From: Candidatus Nitrotoga sp. M5
Lineage (GTDB): Bacteria; Pseudomonadota; Gammaproteobacteria; Burkholderiales; Gallionellaceae
Length of the DNA stretch: 64,000 nucleotides
Assembly (NCBI RefSeq): GCF_927904885.1
Contig: NZ_CAKMNW010000052.1
Span: forward strand, 1-64,000
Direction of reading: 5' to 3'
Within the stretch, counting starts at the first letter, position 1, and each line of letters starts with the position of its first letter. The translations under genes and the position numbers were made by a program. Of the stretch, positions 1 through 8,786 are shown piece by piece. The notes beneath the pieces are model-generated. The model did not search any database. It had not been told where the DNA came from and was given only the letters and a program-made list of their open reading frames with translations.

Positions 1-26
1 TAAAGTTTGGGCCGGAAAGTTTGAAA

Positions 27-50
27 GCTATGGTTTTTAGAGGTGCCCTA
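27..50 (+). repeat. Partial copy of dispersed repeat R1 (right end only)
   Basis: The stretch TTTTTAGAGGTGCCCT matches the right end of a repeat of about 110 bp seen again at 28246-28358, 51887-51990 and 58226-58340, where the end reads TTTTTARAGGTGCTCT. Only this end is recognisable here. It lies directly before the first gene and contains the in-frame stop at 38-40 that closes that gene's reading frame. Confidence 0.5.
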
Positions 51-85
51 AGTTTCTTACCGCTCTCACATTAAGCTGTTCGCTT

Positions 86-823
86 ATGTTGAGTTCTTTC
101 GGTGTCTCAGCGGTACCTGTTACGCAGCTTGGCTTTTCTTTGGATGGATCAGGCAGTGTTTCAACTGGTAATTACAATCTAATGCGTACTGGATTAAATG
201 CTGCGCTGGCAGGCATACCCACTGATGGCAGTATTGAAATCAGTGTCGTTGCCTACGGCAGTGGCACTGCCACCGTTGTAGACGCTGTTGTACTTACCGC
301 TGCTTCATTACCTACTATCCAGGCTGCAATTAACAATCATAACAAAGCTGGTGGAACCACAAACACCGCTGGATCGATCAATCTACTGACTAGTGTAATG
401 ACCGGTTCTGTCAACTTTGCTGATCCAGGAAGCAAATCTCTTATCAACTTGATGACCGATGGTGCTCCCAACTCTCAATCTGCATCAGTTGCAGCAGCAA
501 CAGCAGCATCAGCAGCGGGTATTGATGCACTTTCTATCGAAGCCATTGGCACCGGGGTTTCGAGCGCAGGTGCGCTGGCTAATATGCTCGCGATGACTTT
601 TCCTACACCAGCTCAAATTTTGGCTATCAACGCGACCAATATTCCCAATCCAATAGGTGGTAGCTGGGTAGTGCCTGTTAGTGATTTTACGGCGCTGGCT
701 CCTGTATTGGCAGCAAAAGTACAAGCTTCCATTACTACAGTACCAGAGCCATCTTTATTAGCTCTGTTTACTATCGGCTTAATGGGGATGGGAATTTCTG
801 CAAGAAGACGCATGCAAGGCTAG
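86..823 (+). CDS. VWA-domain (DUF1194-like) protein with PEP-CTERM anchor
   Basis: Predicted exported protein of 245 residues made of one von Willebrand A domain. A MIDAS metal site is visible as DGSGS near residue 20, a Thr in the GGTTNTAG segment and the Asp of LMTDGAPN. The C-terminus is a textbook PEP-CTERM sorting signal: VPEP, a hydrophobic stretch, then ARRR. Such proteins are handled by an exosortase and end in the envelope or extracellular matrix; no exosortase gene lies in this window. The start is uncertain. The open frame runs back to 41 and reads like the missing part of a signal peptide (KFLTALTLSCSLMLSSFGVSA), but no ATG, GTG or TTG precedes 86 in frame and no ribosome site is seen. 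The repeat end at 27-50 may have replaced the native 5' end, so the gene could be impaired. Confidence 0.75.
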   Translation: MLSSFGVSAVPVTQLGFSLDGSGSVSTGNYNLMRTGLNAALAGIPTDGSIEISVVAYGSGTATVVDAVVLTAASLPTIQAAINNHNKAGGTTNTAGSINLLTSVMTGSVNFADPGSKSLINLMTDGAPNSQSASVAAATAASAAGIDALSIEAIGTGVSSAGALANMLAMTFPTPAQILAINATNIPNPIGGSWVVPVSDFTALAPVLAAKVQASITTVPEPSLLALFTIGLMGMGISARRRMQG

Positions 824-1014
824 GTAATTGTTATACTAAAGAATACCTCCGTAACTAGAAAAATAAAATTTAATAATCAGTTAATTATAGTTAAGTGGTG
901 TGTGTTCTTGTACTCAATATAGTTGTTAAAAAGTTGTACATGTTATATATCCCACATCAAGCAATTGATGTGGGATATATTTATTCAGGTAATTATTTTA
1001 GGAGTCATTGATAA

Positions 1015-1368
1015 ATGAAACATTGCATACAATTCTTTAGTCTGGTTTGTTTATTTGCAACAATTAATATGAGTGCGCACGCTAATCCAGCAGCCACCTC
1101 CAAACAATGCACTGTTAAGGATAGAAGTGAGTCATTAGTGATTATGGTTTGCCCCCCCCATTTTGACAATACAGCCTGGAAAGATGCTGGAAAAGCTGCT
1201 TGCGTTTCGGCACTGATGTGCAATGTGTGGATCTGGGAAGATGCCGCTAAAGCACCTAATAAAGCACCTGCTACAGATTCTGACCTTCCCAAGAGTCATG
1301 TAGCTACTGCGGTAGCCATATGGGTTAATGATTCAGAGAGTTTGATATCATTGCGTAAGGTCAAGTAA
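1015..1368 (+). CDS. Small secreted protein of unknown function
   Basis: A protein of 117 residues whose first 23 form a clear signal peptide (MKHCIQFFSLVCLFATINMSAHA, cleavage before NPAA). The mature part has four cysteines, two in CTVKD and MVCPP and two in AACVSALMC, so disulfide bonds in the periplasm are plausible. The ATG follows a good ribosome site (TAGGAG about 8 bases upstream). I do not recognise the family. The stop codon lies in a short imperfect tandem repeat, AAGGTCAAGT, at about 1358-1387. The gene stands alone, with a spacer of about 190 bp after the VWA gene. Confidence 0.6.
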   Translation: MKHCIQFFSLVCLFATINMSAHANPAATSKQCTVKDRSESLVIMVCPPHFDNTAWKDAGKAACVSALMCNVWIWEDAAKAPNKAPATDSDLPKSHVATAVAIWVNDSESLISLRKVK

Positions 1369-1669
1369 GGTCAAGTGAGTCAAGTAATGTCAGAGGTGCA
1401 CATCACATGCGTGTCAATTGTCAATGACGAGTATTGCCAATGTAACATTTCGGTACGACCGAAACTAAAGAGGGCAAAGTCGAATGCCACTAAGTTCAGG
1501 AGTTTCGGCATATTTAAATGTACTAGGGAAACGCTGAACAATTCACCGCCTAATCGATCTAGGTGCGAAGTTTCTTGATGCGGGGTGGAGTACTGTGATT
1601 TTTAGACTAGTTCACTTAAAGTTATTGATATGCCATCTTAAATTATTCACCTCATAAGTTTAATCTGCC

Positions 1670-2041
1670 CCAGTTATACTTATCGAACACAGTCCGCACT
1701 GTGGCGGGGATATGAAAATCACCGCTGCCATCTTGGAATCCAATGCAATCACTGAAATTTTTGATTATCTCGGTCTACCTGCCTGGGCACCGCCTAGAGC
1801 ACCTGCACAAATCCACGATATTTTTGAACCAACCTGATCCCGTGATCGCTCCATTCAAGCATCTTCATTACTGGGCTAAACTTTGCCCCTAGACGTCTTT
1901 CGCATGAAGCGCCAAAATGCGCAAAATTTTTGCAAATTTGTGCTAGCTGAACCGAAATAAAGTCATTTTGATCGATTATCACCATGTTTGACATCTGAAC
2001 CAGCTTTCAATATTTTCAAAAATCATGGGAAATGTGGTTTA
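1670..2041 (+). mobile_element. IS91-family remnant: transposase C-terminus plus terminal region
   Basis: The frame through 1712 reads CPHCGG-like then DMKITAAIL, then FDYLGLPAWAPPRAPA, and stops at 1836-1838. This is the characteristic C-terminal end of IS91-family transposases. Everything upstream of about 1670 has decayed. The roughly 200 bases after the stop are part of the element, because the same sequence follows the second remnant at 3474-3775. The two copies are in direct orientation and flank the reductase at 2091-3077. Confidence 0.7.
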
Positions 2042-2090
2042 TTTTTCCTATACCCTTGCTACTTTTTGGTATAAGTTTTTGGAGTAATAA

Positions 2091-3077
2091 ATGTCCTTTC
2101 TAGTTTGTAGGGTGCATCGTGAAGATAAAAGTATCTACCATCAGTTAGAAATGATGGATGAGCAGCAACTATCAGCAGGAGATGTACTTATCAGAATTGA
2201 GTACTCTGGCATCAATTTTAAAGATGCTCTGGGAGTAACGGGCAAGGGTAAAATTTATAAACTGTTTCCTGTTAATGCCGGTATTGATTGTGCTGGTATA
2301 GTTGAATCATCATCTGATACACGATTTGAGATTGGTGAAAAGGTATTGGTAAATGGTTGCGGATTAGGTGAAATCCAAGATGGTGGTTTGGCTCAAAAGG
2401 TTCGAGTTCCTGCTGATTGGGTCATTAAAATACCTGAAGGTTTGACGAGTAGAACCGCGATGATATTAGGCACAGCTGGATTTACTGCAGCTCTCGCCAT
2501 CGACCGGATGGAGCAAAATGATCAAACTCCTGAACAGGGAGCTATTGTGGTGACAGGCGCTTCAGGTGGTGTTGGTAGTTTTGCAGTCAGTATGCTCTCT
2601 CGTTTGGGATATGAGGTCATTGCGGTGTCTGGAAGAGATGAACATAGCGACTATTTAAAAAATATGGGAGCCAGTAAAGTTGTCAATATGCAACAGCTCG
2701 CACTTGGAACAAGGCCGCTTGAGGAAGCCCGATTTGCTGGGGCAATTGATAATGTAGGTGGTGAATTATTGAGTGGTTTAATCCGACATACAGGCTTGTG
2801 GGGCAATATTGCTTGCATTGGTATGGCTGCCGATGCCAATTATCAAACTACAGTATTTCCTTTAATCCTAAGAGGCGTTAGTTTGCTAGGGATTAGTTCA
2901 ACAAATTGTCCTATGCCGAAAAGAGAACGTATCTGGCAACGTATTGGTAAAGAATTGTTGCCTAACAATACAGAGTTAATTGTCAGTCAGGAAGTGTGTC
3001 TAGCCGATATTAGTCCATGTTTTTATGATATTTTAGCACGTCGTCATCGTGGGAGAATATTAGTTAACTGTGAATAG
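2091..3077 (+). CDS. acuI: AcuI/YhdH-family NADPH:quinone-type oxidoreductase (acrylyl-CoA reductase-like)
   Basis: Zinc-free medium-chain dehydrogenase of 328 residues, the usual length. The N-terminal GroES-like half holds the family signature YSGINFKDALGVTGKGKI and the following FPVNAGIDCAGIV. The Rossmann half has the nucleotide loop VVTGASGGVGSFAVSML near residues 150-166. Family members reduce acrylyl-CoA to propionyl-CoA with NADPH in the cytoplasm. Actual substrate here is inferred only from family membership. The ATG at 2091 has a strong ribosome site (GGAG, 7 bases upstream). It stands alone between IS91 remnants and shares no operon, so no pathway context supports acrylate metabolism. 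Confidence 0.85.
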   Translation: MSFLVCRVHREDKSIYHQLEMMDEQQLSAGDVLIRIEYSGINFKDALGVTGKGKIYKLFPVNAGIDCAGIVESSSDTRFEIGEKVLVNGCGLGEIQDGGLAQKVRVPADWVIKIPEGLTSRTAMILGTAGFTAALAIDRMEQNDQTPEQGAIVVTGASGGVGSFAVSMLSRLGYEVIAVSGRDEHSDYLKNMGASKVVNMQQLALGTRPLEEARFAGAIDNVGGELLSGLIRHTGLWGNIACIGMAADANYQTTVFPLILRGVSLLGISSTNCPMPKRERIWQRIGKELLPNNTELIVSQEVCLADISPCFYDILARRHRGRILVNCE

Positions 3078-3128
3078 TGTAGAAATGTTTAACCTAGTAG
3101 AAAGGGGACAGGTCTAAGCTAGTTACAG

Positions 3129-3460
3129 TTAAGCTGCTTTAGCATTGTATCGGCCTCTATGTTTTGTCACTTTTATTTCATGTCTTGGAGCGGTTAATAA
3201 TTGATACGGTTTGGGCCTTCGTTTCGCTGCTCTGGGGTCACTTCTGTCGGGTCGTTCTGGCACGACATAATCGGCGATATACACATACAGCAACTGGATT
3301 AATCGGCACTGCTCTTGAGGGCTACTTTTGCTCTGATTTAAGATGCGGCTCCCACTGCCGAAGCACTTGGACACTGCCCTTAAAATTGATTCGGTGTACC
3401 GGCACACCAGCCTGTTGAGCTGCCTCACTCATGAGATAACGAATACAGTTATAGGCGATC
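3129..3460 (-). pseudogene. IS4-family transposase C-terminal fragment, frameshifted
   Basis: Read on the minus strand, one frame gives HLIAYNCIRYLMSEAA, then INFKGSVQVLRQW, and stops. A second frame continues with YVVPERPDRSDPRAAKRR and KPYQLLTAPR. Together these follow the conserved C-terminus of IS4-family transposases, broken by at least one frameshift near 3310. No N-terminal part is present. The fragment abuts the second IS91 remnant, so one element probably interrupted the other. Confidence 0.65.
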
Positions 3461-3473
3461 AAGTGAATCACGA

Positions 3474-3775
3474 TAATTCTTGATCATCTCGGTCAACCTG
3501 CCTAGGTACCACGCCTAGAGTACCTGCAAAAATCCACGATTTTTTCTAGTAAACCTGATCTCGTGCTTTCTCCTTTCAATCCTCATTCATCACTGGGCTG
3601 ATTTTTTTCCTGGGCGTCTGTCGTTTGAAGTGCCAAAACGTAGCAAAATCTTTAATTTTTTTGTGCTAACCGAAACCGGAATATAGTCATTTTTCGATCG
3701 ATTATCTCCGTTTTTGAAAGCTGAGCCAGCGTTCAATATACTCAAAAATTATGGGAAAGATGGTTTGTTTTTATA
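3474..3775 (+). mobile_element. Second IS91-family end, more decayed
   Basis: Aligns by eye with 1750-2041 over the whole length. It holds the degenerate coding end (CTTGATCATCTCGGTC, then GGTACCACGCCTAGAG) and the same non-coding tail ending in ATGGGAAAGATGGTTTG. Frameshifts and a stop have destroyed the reading frame. It lies directly upstream of the AI-2E transporter gene and may influence its expression. Confidence 0.6.
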
Positions 3776-3892
3776 TACAAAACTGCAACATAAGACATTA
3801 ATGCGATTGCTTTGACCGGCAACTGTGTTGTCCTCAAACGTTACAGTTACACTGCTATACTTTGCGTTTATACGCCAGTCAGCCATCACGCC

Positions 3893-5026
3893 ATGGAATC
3901 AAATATCCCAAACGAAAAAATCGTCAGTGCGCCTATTAATATTCGTAGCACAGCCCTCGCCTCATTGACGATTATGGCGCTGATCGTATTTCTCGAGTGG
4001 GCTCAAAGTTTCTTCGCACCAATTGTTGTTGGCATGTTGCTAAGCTATGCGCTGTACCCGATCGTTTCATTTCTCAAACGCCGCTTGTGGCTGCCGCACT
4101 GGATGGGTGCGCTGCTGGTCGTGTCTGCGTTGGTCGGCGTGTCCTGGTTTGCCGCCGGCTCATTGCAGGAACAAGTGGGTCCTCTCCTCGACAAGCTACC
4201 TAACGCCGTCAAGAAATTCACTCGAGAGAACGACGCCGCACGCTACGAATCGCCTTCGGTGCTGGAAAAACTGCATTCTGCCGCAGTGGAAGTCGAGAAA
4301 GCGGCTAGTTCCGATGCCACAACGGCTGACAAAGCGGCTCCAAATGACGTAGTGAAAGTACAAATACAGGATGATCCGTTCGATTTTCGGGAGTATTTAC
4401 TTGGTGGATCGATGAGTGCAGTGATGTTTATGGGCCAGTTTATTTCGGTTCTACTGCTGGTATTTTTTATCCTCGCCTCCGGCCGACTGTATAAAGAAAA
4501 GCTGGTGAAAATATCCGGCAAAACGCTTAGCAAGAAGAAACTGACAGTTGGAATGCTTGAACACATCAACCGCCAATTGCGCCTGTTTTTCTTCGTCACG
4601 TTGTTCGGTGCGATATTCGTCGGGATAGTCACTTGGCTTGCGTTCATTTGGCTGGGCGTTGAACAGGCCGCCTTATGGGGTGTGCTTGCCGGCATTGCCA
4701 GCATGGTTCCGTATTTGGGTCCTGGGGTGATTTTTGTCGCTACCGGACTGGTCGCTTTTTTGCAATTCGCCACATTGGGGATGGCATTGATCGTGGCAGC
4801 AGTTTCGCTGGCCATCACCAGTGTTCAAGGGAATGTTTTGACGCCCTTGATGACTAGTCGCACATTAGCCATGAATGCTGCCGGAGTTTTTATCAGTTTG
4901 TTGTTCTGGGGCTGGTTGTGGGGGCCGATCGGACTTGTCGTCGCGACACCCGCGATGGTTGTTATCAAATGTGTCTGCGATCATGTAGAGAATTTGCAGA
5001 GTTTCGGTGAGCTGTTGGGCGGCTAA
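3893..5026 (+). CDS. AI-2E family transporter (PerM/YdiK type permease)
   Basis: Polytopic inner-membrane protein of the AI-2E exporter family (former UPF0118). Paired hydrophobic helices lie at the N-terminus. A hydrophilic periplasmic loop of about 90 residues, rich in Ala, Lys and Asp, follows, then a block of five or six helices including the family pattern ASMVPYLGPGVIFVATGL. The C-terminal helix holds GLVVATPAMVVIK. Family members export small molecules or ions; autoinducer-2 export is shown for few of them, so substrate is unknown here. The open frame reaches back to 3812, but MESNIPNEK at 3893 is the natural start because the extra 27 residues fall in the region joining the IS91 remnant. 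About 378 residues from this start. No operon partner. Confidence 0.85.
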   Translation: MESNIPNEKIVSAPINIRSTALASLTIMALIVFLEWAQSFFAPIVVGMLLSYALYPIVSFLKRRLWLPHWMGALLVVSALVGVSWFAAGSLQEQVGPLLDKLPNAVKKFTRENDAARYESPSVLEKLHSAAVEVEKAASSDATTADKAAPNDVVKVQIQDDPFDFREYLLGGSMSAVMFMGQFISVLLLVFFILASGRLYKEKLVKISGKTLSKKKLTVGMLEHINRQLRLFFFVTLFGAIFVGIVTWLAFIWLGVEQAALWGVLAGIASMVPYLGPGVIFVATGLVAFLQFATLGMALIVAAVSLAITSVQGNVLTPLMTSRTLAMNAAGVFISLLFWGWLWGPIGLVVATPAMVVIKCVCDHVENLQSFGELLGG

Positions 5027-5635
5027 TTTCTGAACTGTAGAGCCAGCACAGGAAGCACAACCTGAAGCTTTAGTGTGAACCTTGTGGGGCAGACCACAGT
5101 TTCGGTTGCGATACAGTTTCACCTTCTCCGTTTTTGTGCTGAGCTTTGCGGGTAGGTGTGTTGATTGCTCGGTGTATCGGGTATGGTGATGGTGGTGCTG
5201 TCAAACTGCTTCGTGCCGCTTGAACCACCTTGAAAAAAATCGCTGTTTCAGTATCGCAATTTTTTGTCTGGTCCGTTTATCTTTGGTATCCTTCATTTTA
5301 ACTGGAGTCCTGTAAATTGGTGGCTTTCGTGTTGCACCAAAAGCTTAACATTTAGTTGTACTCAGTCCACCATTTTTAGAGGCATCATGGCCTTCACCGA
5401 GTGCCATGATGCTTTGATTCTTTACAATTGTATTTGAGTAAAATCGATCGTTCAGGTCGATCTTCAGCAATGGAATATTTTTTGGTACTAGGTCAATTCG
5501 GTCAAATCAGCCCACATTGGTGATGATCAAGTTAGTAAGTATTTATATAGTTTTGAGTACGATTAAATTCGATGTTTGACTTCGGTGCGACGTCAAAATT
5601 TACTACCAACTCGACCAACAATAGGGGTTGTGATT
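5027..5635. other. Gene-free stretch with a possible IS1182-type fragment
   Basis: No intact gene is visible in these 609 bases. On the minus strand at about 5030-5125 the peptide KLYRNRNCGLP followed by SGCASCAG resembles the Cys-rich middle of IS1182-family transposases, the family recognised with more certainty at 20813-21655. The match is short and I hold it weakly. The rest is AT-rich, with no hairpin followed by a T-run that would clearly end the transporter transcript. Confidence 0.3.
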
Positions 5636-7138
5636 ATGTTCCACTTAAACTGTTTCTATATGATCCGCTGCATTTTTGCGGCAGTATTACTGTCTACAAC
5701 CTCGGCGTGGGCATCGGATTTATCGATATATGTCGCGCCTAAAGGTAGCACCGCCTATGCGGCGGCAAAATCTTTAGGTAACGGGCAAGTAGAGCGAAGG
5801 CTGCATAAAGCTTTCGCAGCCGCATCCAGTCACTTGACCCAGTGTATTAATTGCACCGTCACGATTAATGTGGCTGGTGGAGAATATACAGGTAAAGCCA
5901 ATGTCGGTTTATGGGTGTTTCCAGATACTGTAGCGCCCAAGGGTATGCTCAGAATACTGGGCGGGTGGAATGAGGATTTCAGTCAACGTGAACCATTTCA
6001 ATCGCCATCCTTGCTCAAATCTACTGATAAAAGATCCAGTGTGGTGCTGGCATTCGCCGGCAGAAAACCAACGTTCAAGCAACTGGTGGTTTCCGGACTG
6101 ACTTTTGACACCAGCCCCAGTAATCGTTACGACAAGAATACCAACTCGTTTATGAAAGGCGGCTCTAGCACCTTTGGCCAGATTTCGTTTGGCTATGTAT
6201 CCACTGACAGCTTGATAATATCTGATAATACCTTTATGAATGCATCGAGCGGCGGCGTTGGCGGCCCAGTGGTAAAGCCTCTTGGGAATAACGGAGAGGT
6301 TCGGATTCAGAATAACGTCTTTTTCAACAACATTGTACCGTGGGCCGTAGCATCGGGCTCATATTCGAATCCTCCGGCACGCTATATTATTAAAGGTAAC
6401 AGCTTTGTTCTGAGCTGGCCCTACAACGCAGATGTCGCAACATCCAATCCTGGCGCGATAGAGATTGGCAACAGTCGCGCAGCCGGGCAAGTTGAGATTG
6501 AACAAAATTTATTTGCATACAATTTCGGCGGTGCCGTGTTTTCACAATGGGATGACACGAAAAGTCCGAAGTTGGTAATTAAAAATAATCTGTTTTATGC
6601 TAACGGCGGTCTGTTTGGAGCCAGAGCAAGGGACTCTGGCGCTGTGGTCGGAAAGTTTGCTGGTGCGGCTACCCACAGCATATATTCGATGGATGATATT
6701 GAGGACGATTTTTCCTGGTCAGTATCCGGAAATCAAAGTTTTGACCCAGAAATAGAAATTGGTGTACCTGACACGATTGGACTATCCAGCTACGGAGAGC
6801 GAGACGAGGGTGCAGAACCGGTCGATCAAGAGTCCGATGATGCATCAGTAAGTGATGACGAGCTTGCCAATGATTTGAGCGAGTTGACTGCCTTGTTAGC
6901 TGGAAGCGATGCCGAAGCGAAATCAGATAATACCGATTTGGAAAGCGACTCAGACGGTGGTCTTGATCTTAATCTTAATTTCGAGGACTTTGCAGACCAA
7001 AAAGGTACGGCTCTAGGCACTATAGACTTAAAGAATTACGCGCCAAAGCTCAGTTTTGAGCCCGGAAATTTACCGTTCTCACGAAACCCAAAGGCAAGGC
7101 AATATGGTGCAAGTCCTGAACGCGTTTCTCGCTATTAA
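5636..7138 (+). CDS. Exported right-handed beta-helix protein, unknown role
   Basis: About 500 residues. A signal peptide (MFHLNCFYMIRCIFAAVLLSTTSAWA) precedes the mature start ASDLSIYVAPKGS. Residues about 60-380 carry repeating short strands with Asn ladders (IISDNTFMNA, VRIQNNVFFNN, YIIKGNSFV, VEIEQNLFAYN, LVIKNNLFYANG), spaced roughly 25-40 residues apart. This is the hallmark of parallel beta-helix proteins such as pectate-lyase-like or adhesin passenger folds. Residues about 400-470 are a very acidic, low-complexity linker rich in Asp, Glu and Ser. The start at 5636 is preferred over 5576 because AGGGG sits 8 bases before it. The gene after it begins 4 bases beyond its stop, so the two are almost surely cotranscribed. 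No catalytic site can be assigned. Confidence 0.7.
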   Translation: MFHLNCFYMIRCIFAAVLLSTTSAWASDLSIYVAPKGSTAYAAAKSLGNGQVERRLHKAFAAASSHLTQCINCTVTINVAGGEYTGKANVGLWVFPDTVAPKGMLRILGGWNEDFSQREPFQSPSLLKSTDKRSSVVLAFAGRKPTFKQLVVSGLTFDTSPSNRYDKNTNSFMKGGSSTFGQISFGYVSTDSLIISDNTFMNASSGGVGGPVVKPLGNNGEVRIQNNVFFNNIVPWAVASGSYSNPPARYIIKGNSFVLSWPYNADVATSNPGAIEIGNSRAAGQVEIEQNLFAYNFGGAVFSQWDDTKSPKLVIKNNLFYANGGLFGARARDSGAVVGKFAGAATHSIYSMDDIEDDFSWSVSGNQSFDPEIEIGVPDTIGLSSYGERDEGAEPVDQESDDASVSDDELANDLSELTALLAGSDAEAKSDNTDLESDSDGGLDLNLNFEDFADQKGTALGTIDLKNYAPKLSFEPGNLPFSRNPKARQYGASPERVSRY

Positions 7139-7142
7139 TTAA

Positions 7143-8669
7143 ATGGAACTAATTCTTATTAGAACTTCAATGTTAGCCAAAATAGCTATCTTCTTCGTAT
7201 CTGTGTTAGCCATGTCGGCACCAGTTCAAGCTGACAACATGAGTGAACGTCGCGATATTACAAACGATATAAAAGCGCGCTTTAAATCCATCGAGAGTCA
7301 CTTTAAAGCGTTTGATCGGGCCAAGGATGCAAGATCAATCAATAAAATACAGAGCGATATCAAAGTAATTAGCCAAAAGGTCAAAGAGCTTGAAATCGTG
7401 ACGGATGGGGATAGTGATGCGAAAAAGATAATTCAGGACTATCCGCGCGAAATACCAAAATTTCTGAACTCACTGACTGCGCTCAAAGCGGCCAGAGTCA
7501 ACCAATTTAAACTTGACCCTATCGCCGAGGTTTGCGAGAAAGAGGACGACGAACTAAGAGAAGCCGTGAGTGAATTTGTTGAAGCCGGGGATCCGAATGA
7601 GATAGATGAAATTGAAGATTTGGCTGAGGATGTCGAAGACAAGGTTTCTGGGATCATGAAAGGCGCGGCCTCGCTCCTTAAGAAGGTTGATGGAGTTGTT
7701 AGAAAGGCGAAACAGTTTTCCTATCGGACTGGGCATTGGAACGCAACGGAGAAAGCGCTGGATAGGTCGGCTGACACGATCACTAACTACATGAAAAATG
7801 CACTCAAAGAAGCTGAGGGTGCATGCAAGGACTTAATGTTAGGAGATGCGCAGGATTTTGTTAAGGACGCCGTGCAGCAACTTGATGATATCGATCAGCT
7901 GGCAACTGATTTCGTGGCCGATGGCGAGGACTGGTTTAAGTCCAGCCGCCAGGTATTCTCACTTTCTTGTGAAGCTAAAGAAGAAATTCGCAAAGCCTAT
8001 TGCAAAGGGGACTATGAGCCAGATGCTAAGCCAGATGTAGCAAAAGCTAACGCCATAGCAAACGCCAAAGCGCGTGCAGTAGTTCGAGAGCTTGCGCCCA
8101 TAATCAAAGAATACGAAGCGCTCAAAAAAAGGGGCGAAAAACTTAATGAGAATCTAAATAACAAAGAAGTTACCCGTATTCTCAATAACATGAGTATTCG
8201 CGCAAAGGGCCGAAATGGAAATGGCGGGCTCTCAAAGATAGCTAAGGCCGAACACCTGCGCGGCAGTCGTGACCCTATGATTCAGCTGTGGATAAAACAC
8301 GGAGTGGATCAACACAAACGTCTACAGAAATCCAATTCTTGTGATTTAACTGAAATTCCTATCTCAGGTGCACCTAAACGGCCCGACTGCGTGTCAACTA
8401 AAAGTTGTATGGTGTATGAATTCAAACCGGAAGGTTCGCATGAATCGAGTGCAGCATCAGGACAGGTAGCTGAATATGCAGCATTCCTCAATGATATCCT
8501 TGATGAAATTAGCGAAGATCTTGGCAAAGCGGCTATTGAAGCCAAGTCGGACAAGCTTGTCGCCGCTCTTTTGAAATCAGAAAAATGCCGGAGTGACGGT
8601 TTTAATGCCGAGGTTGTGCCGTACAAAAGGTGTGACGGCACAAAGCTGGTTTGTCCTAAACCAGAGTAG
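7143..8669 (+). CDS. Exported helical protein with C-terminal PD-(D/E)XK-like motif
   Basis: 508 residues. The signal peptide ends in SAPVQA before DNMSER; the start could equally be Met10 at 7170, and neither site has a ribosome-binding sequence. Residues about 35-390 are charged and helical with coiled-coil character. The last 130 residues differ. HGVDQHKRLQ is followed by KRPDC (Asp415), then VYEFKPE (Glu426, Lys428) and GQVAEYAAFL. The order RPD, E-x-K about 11 residues later, then a Gln-Tyr pair matches restriction-endonuclease-fold domains such as those in polymorphic toxins. Cysteines cluster near this domain and the C-terminus, consistent with an oxidising compartment. No immunity-like gene follows; the next gene is convergent. 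Nuclease function is an inference from motif spacing only. Confidence 0.6.
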   Translation: MELILIRTSMLAKIAIFFVSVLAMSAPVQADNMSERRDITNDIKARFKSIESHFKAFDRAKDARSINKIQSDIKVISQKVKELEIVTDGDSDAKKIIQDYPREIPKFLNSLTALKAARVNQFKLDPIAEVCEKEDDELREAVSEFVEAGDPNEIDEIEDLAEDVEDKVSGIMKGAASLLKKVDGVVRKAKQFSYRTGHWNATEKALDRSADTITNYMKNALKEAEGACKDLMLGDAQDFVKDAVQQLDDIDQLATDFVADGEDWFKSSRQVFSLSCEAKEEIRKAYCKGDYEPDAKPDVAKANAIANAKARAVVRELAPIIKEYEALKKRGEKLNENLNNKEVTRILNNMSIRAKGRNGNGGLSKIAKAEHLRGSRDPMIQLWIKHGVDQHKRLQKSNSCDLTEIPISGAPKRPDCVSTKSCMVYEFKPEGSHESSAASGQVAEYAAFLNDILDEISEDLGKAAIEAKSDKLVAALLKSEKCRSDGFNAEVVPYKRCDGTKLVCPKPE

Positions 8670-8786
8670 AGTAGAGAATTTGGGCCGGCGAGGTATTCAA
8701 CACTTATATCAAACTCGGTAACGCTCACTTTTCAAGTGCATTGTCAGATCAGATTGAGACTAGTTTAGTTCAACTTATTCTAAAAA

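Noticed and set aside
1375..1578. 67-codon open frame after the small secreted protein gene
   Set aside because: No ribosome site, odd composition and no family features; it runs through a short tandem repeat and degenerate DNA.
2091..3077. IS91 remnants plus acuI as an active composite transposon
   Set aside because: Both ends are badly decayed and no intact transposase is present, so it cannot be a mobile unit now.
4243..4818. Long minus-strand open frame of 191 codons
   Set aside because: It lies wholly inside the AI-2E transporter gene in antisense and reads as low-complexity Ser/Thr/Ile typical of a shadow frame.
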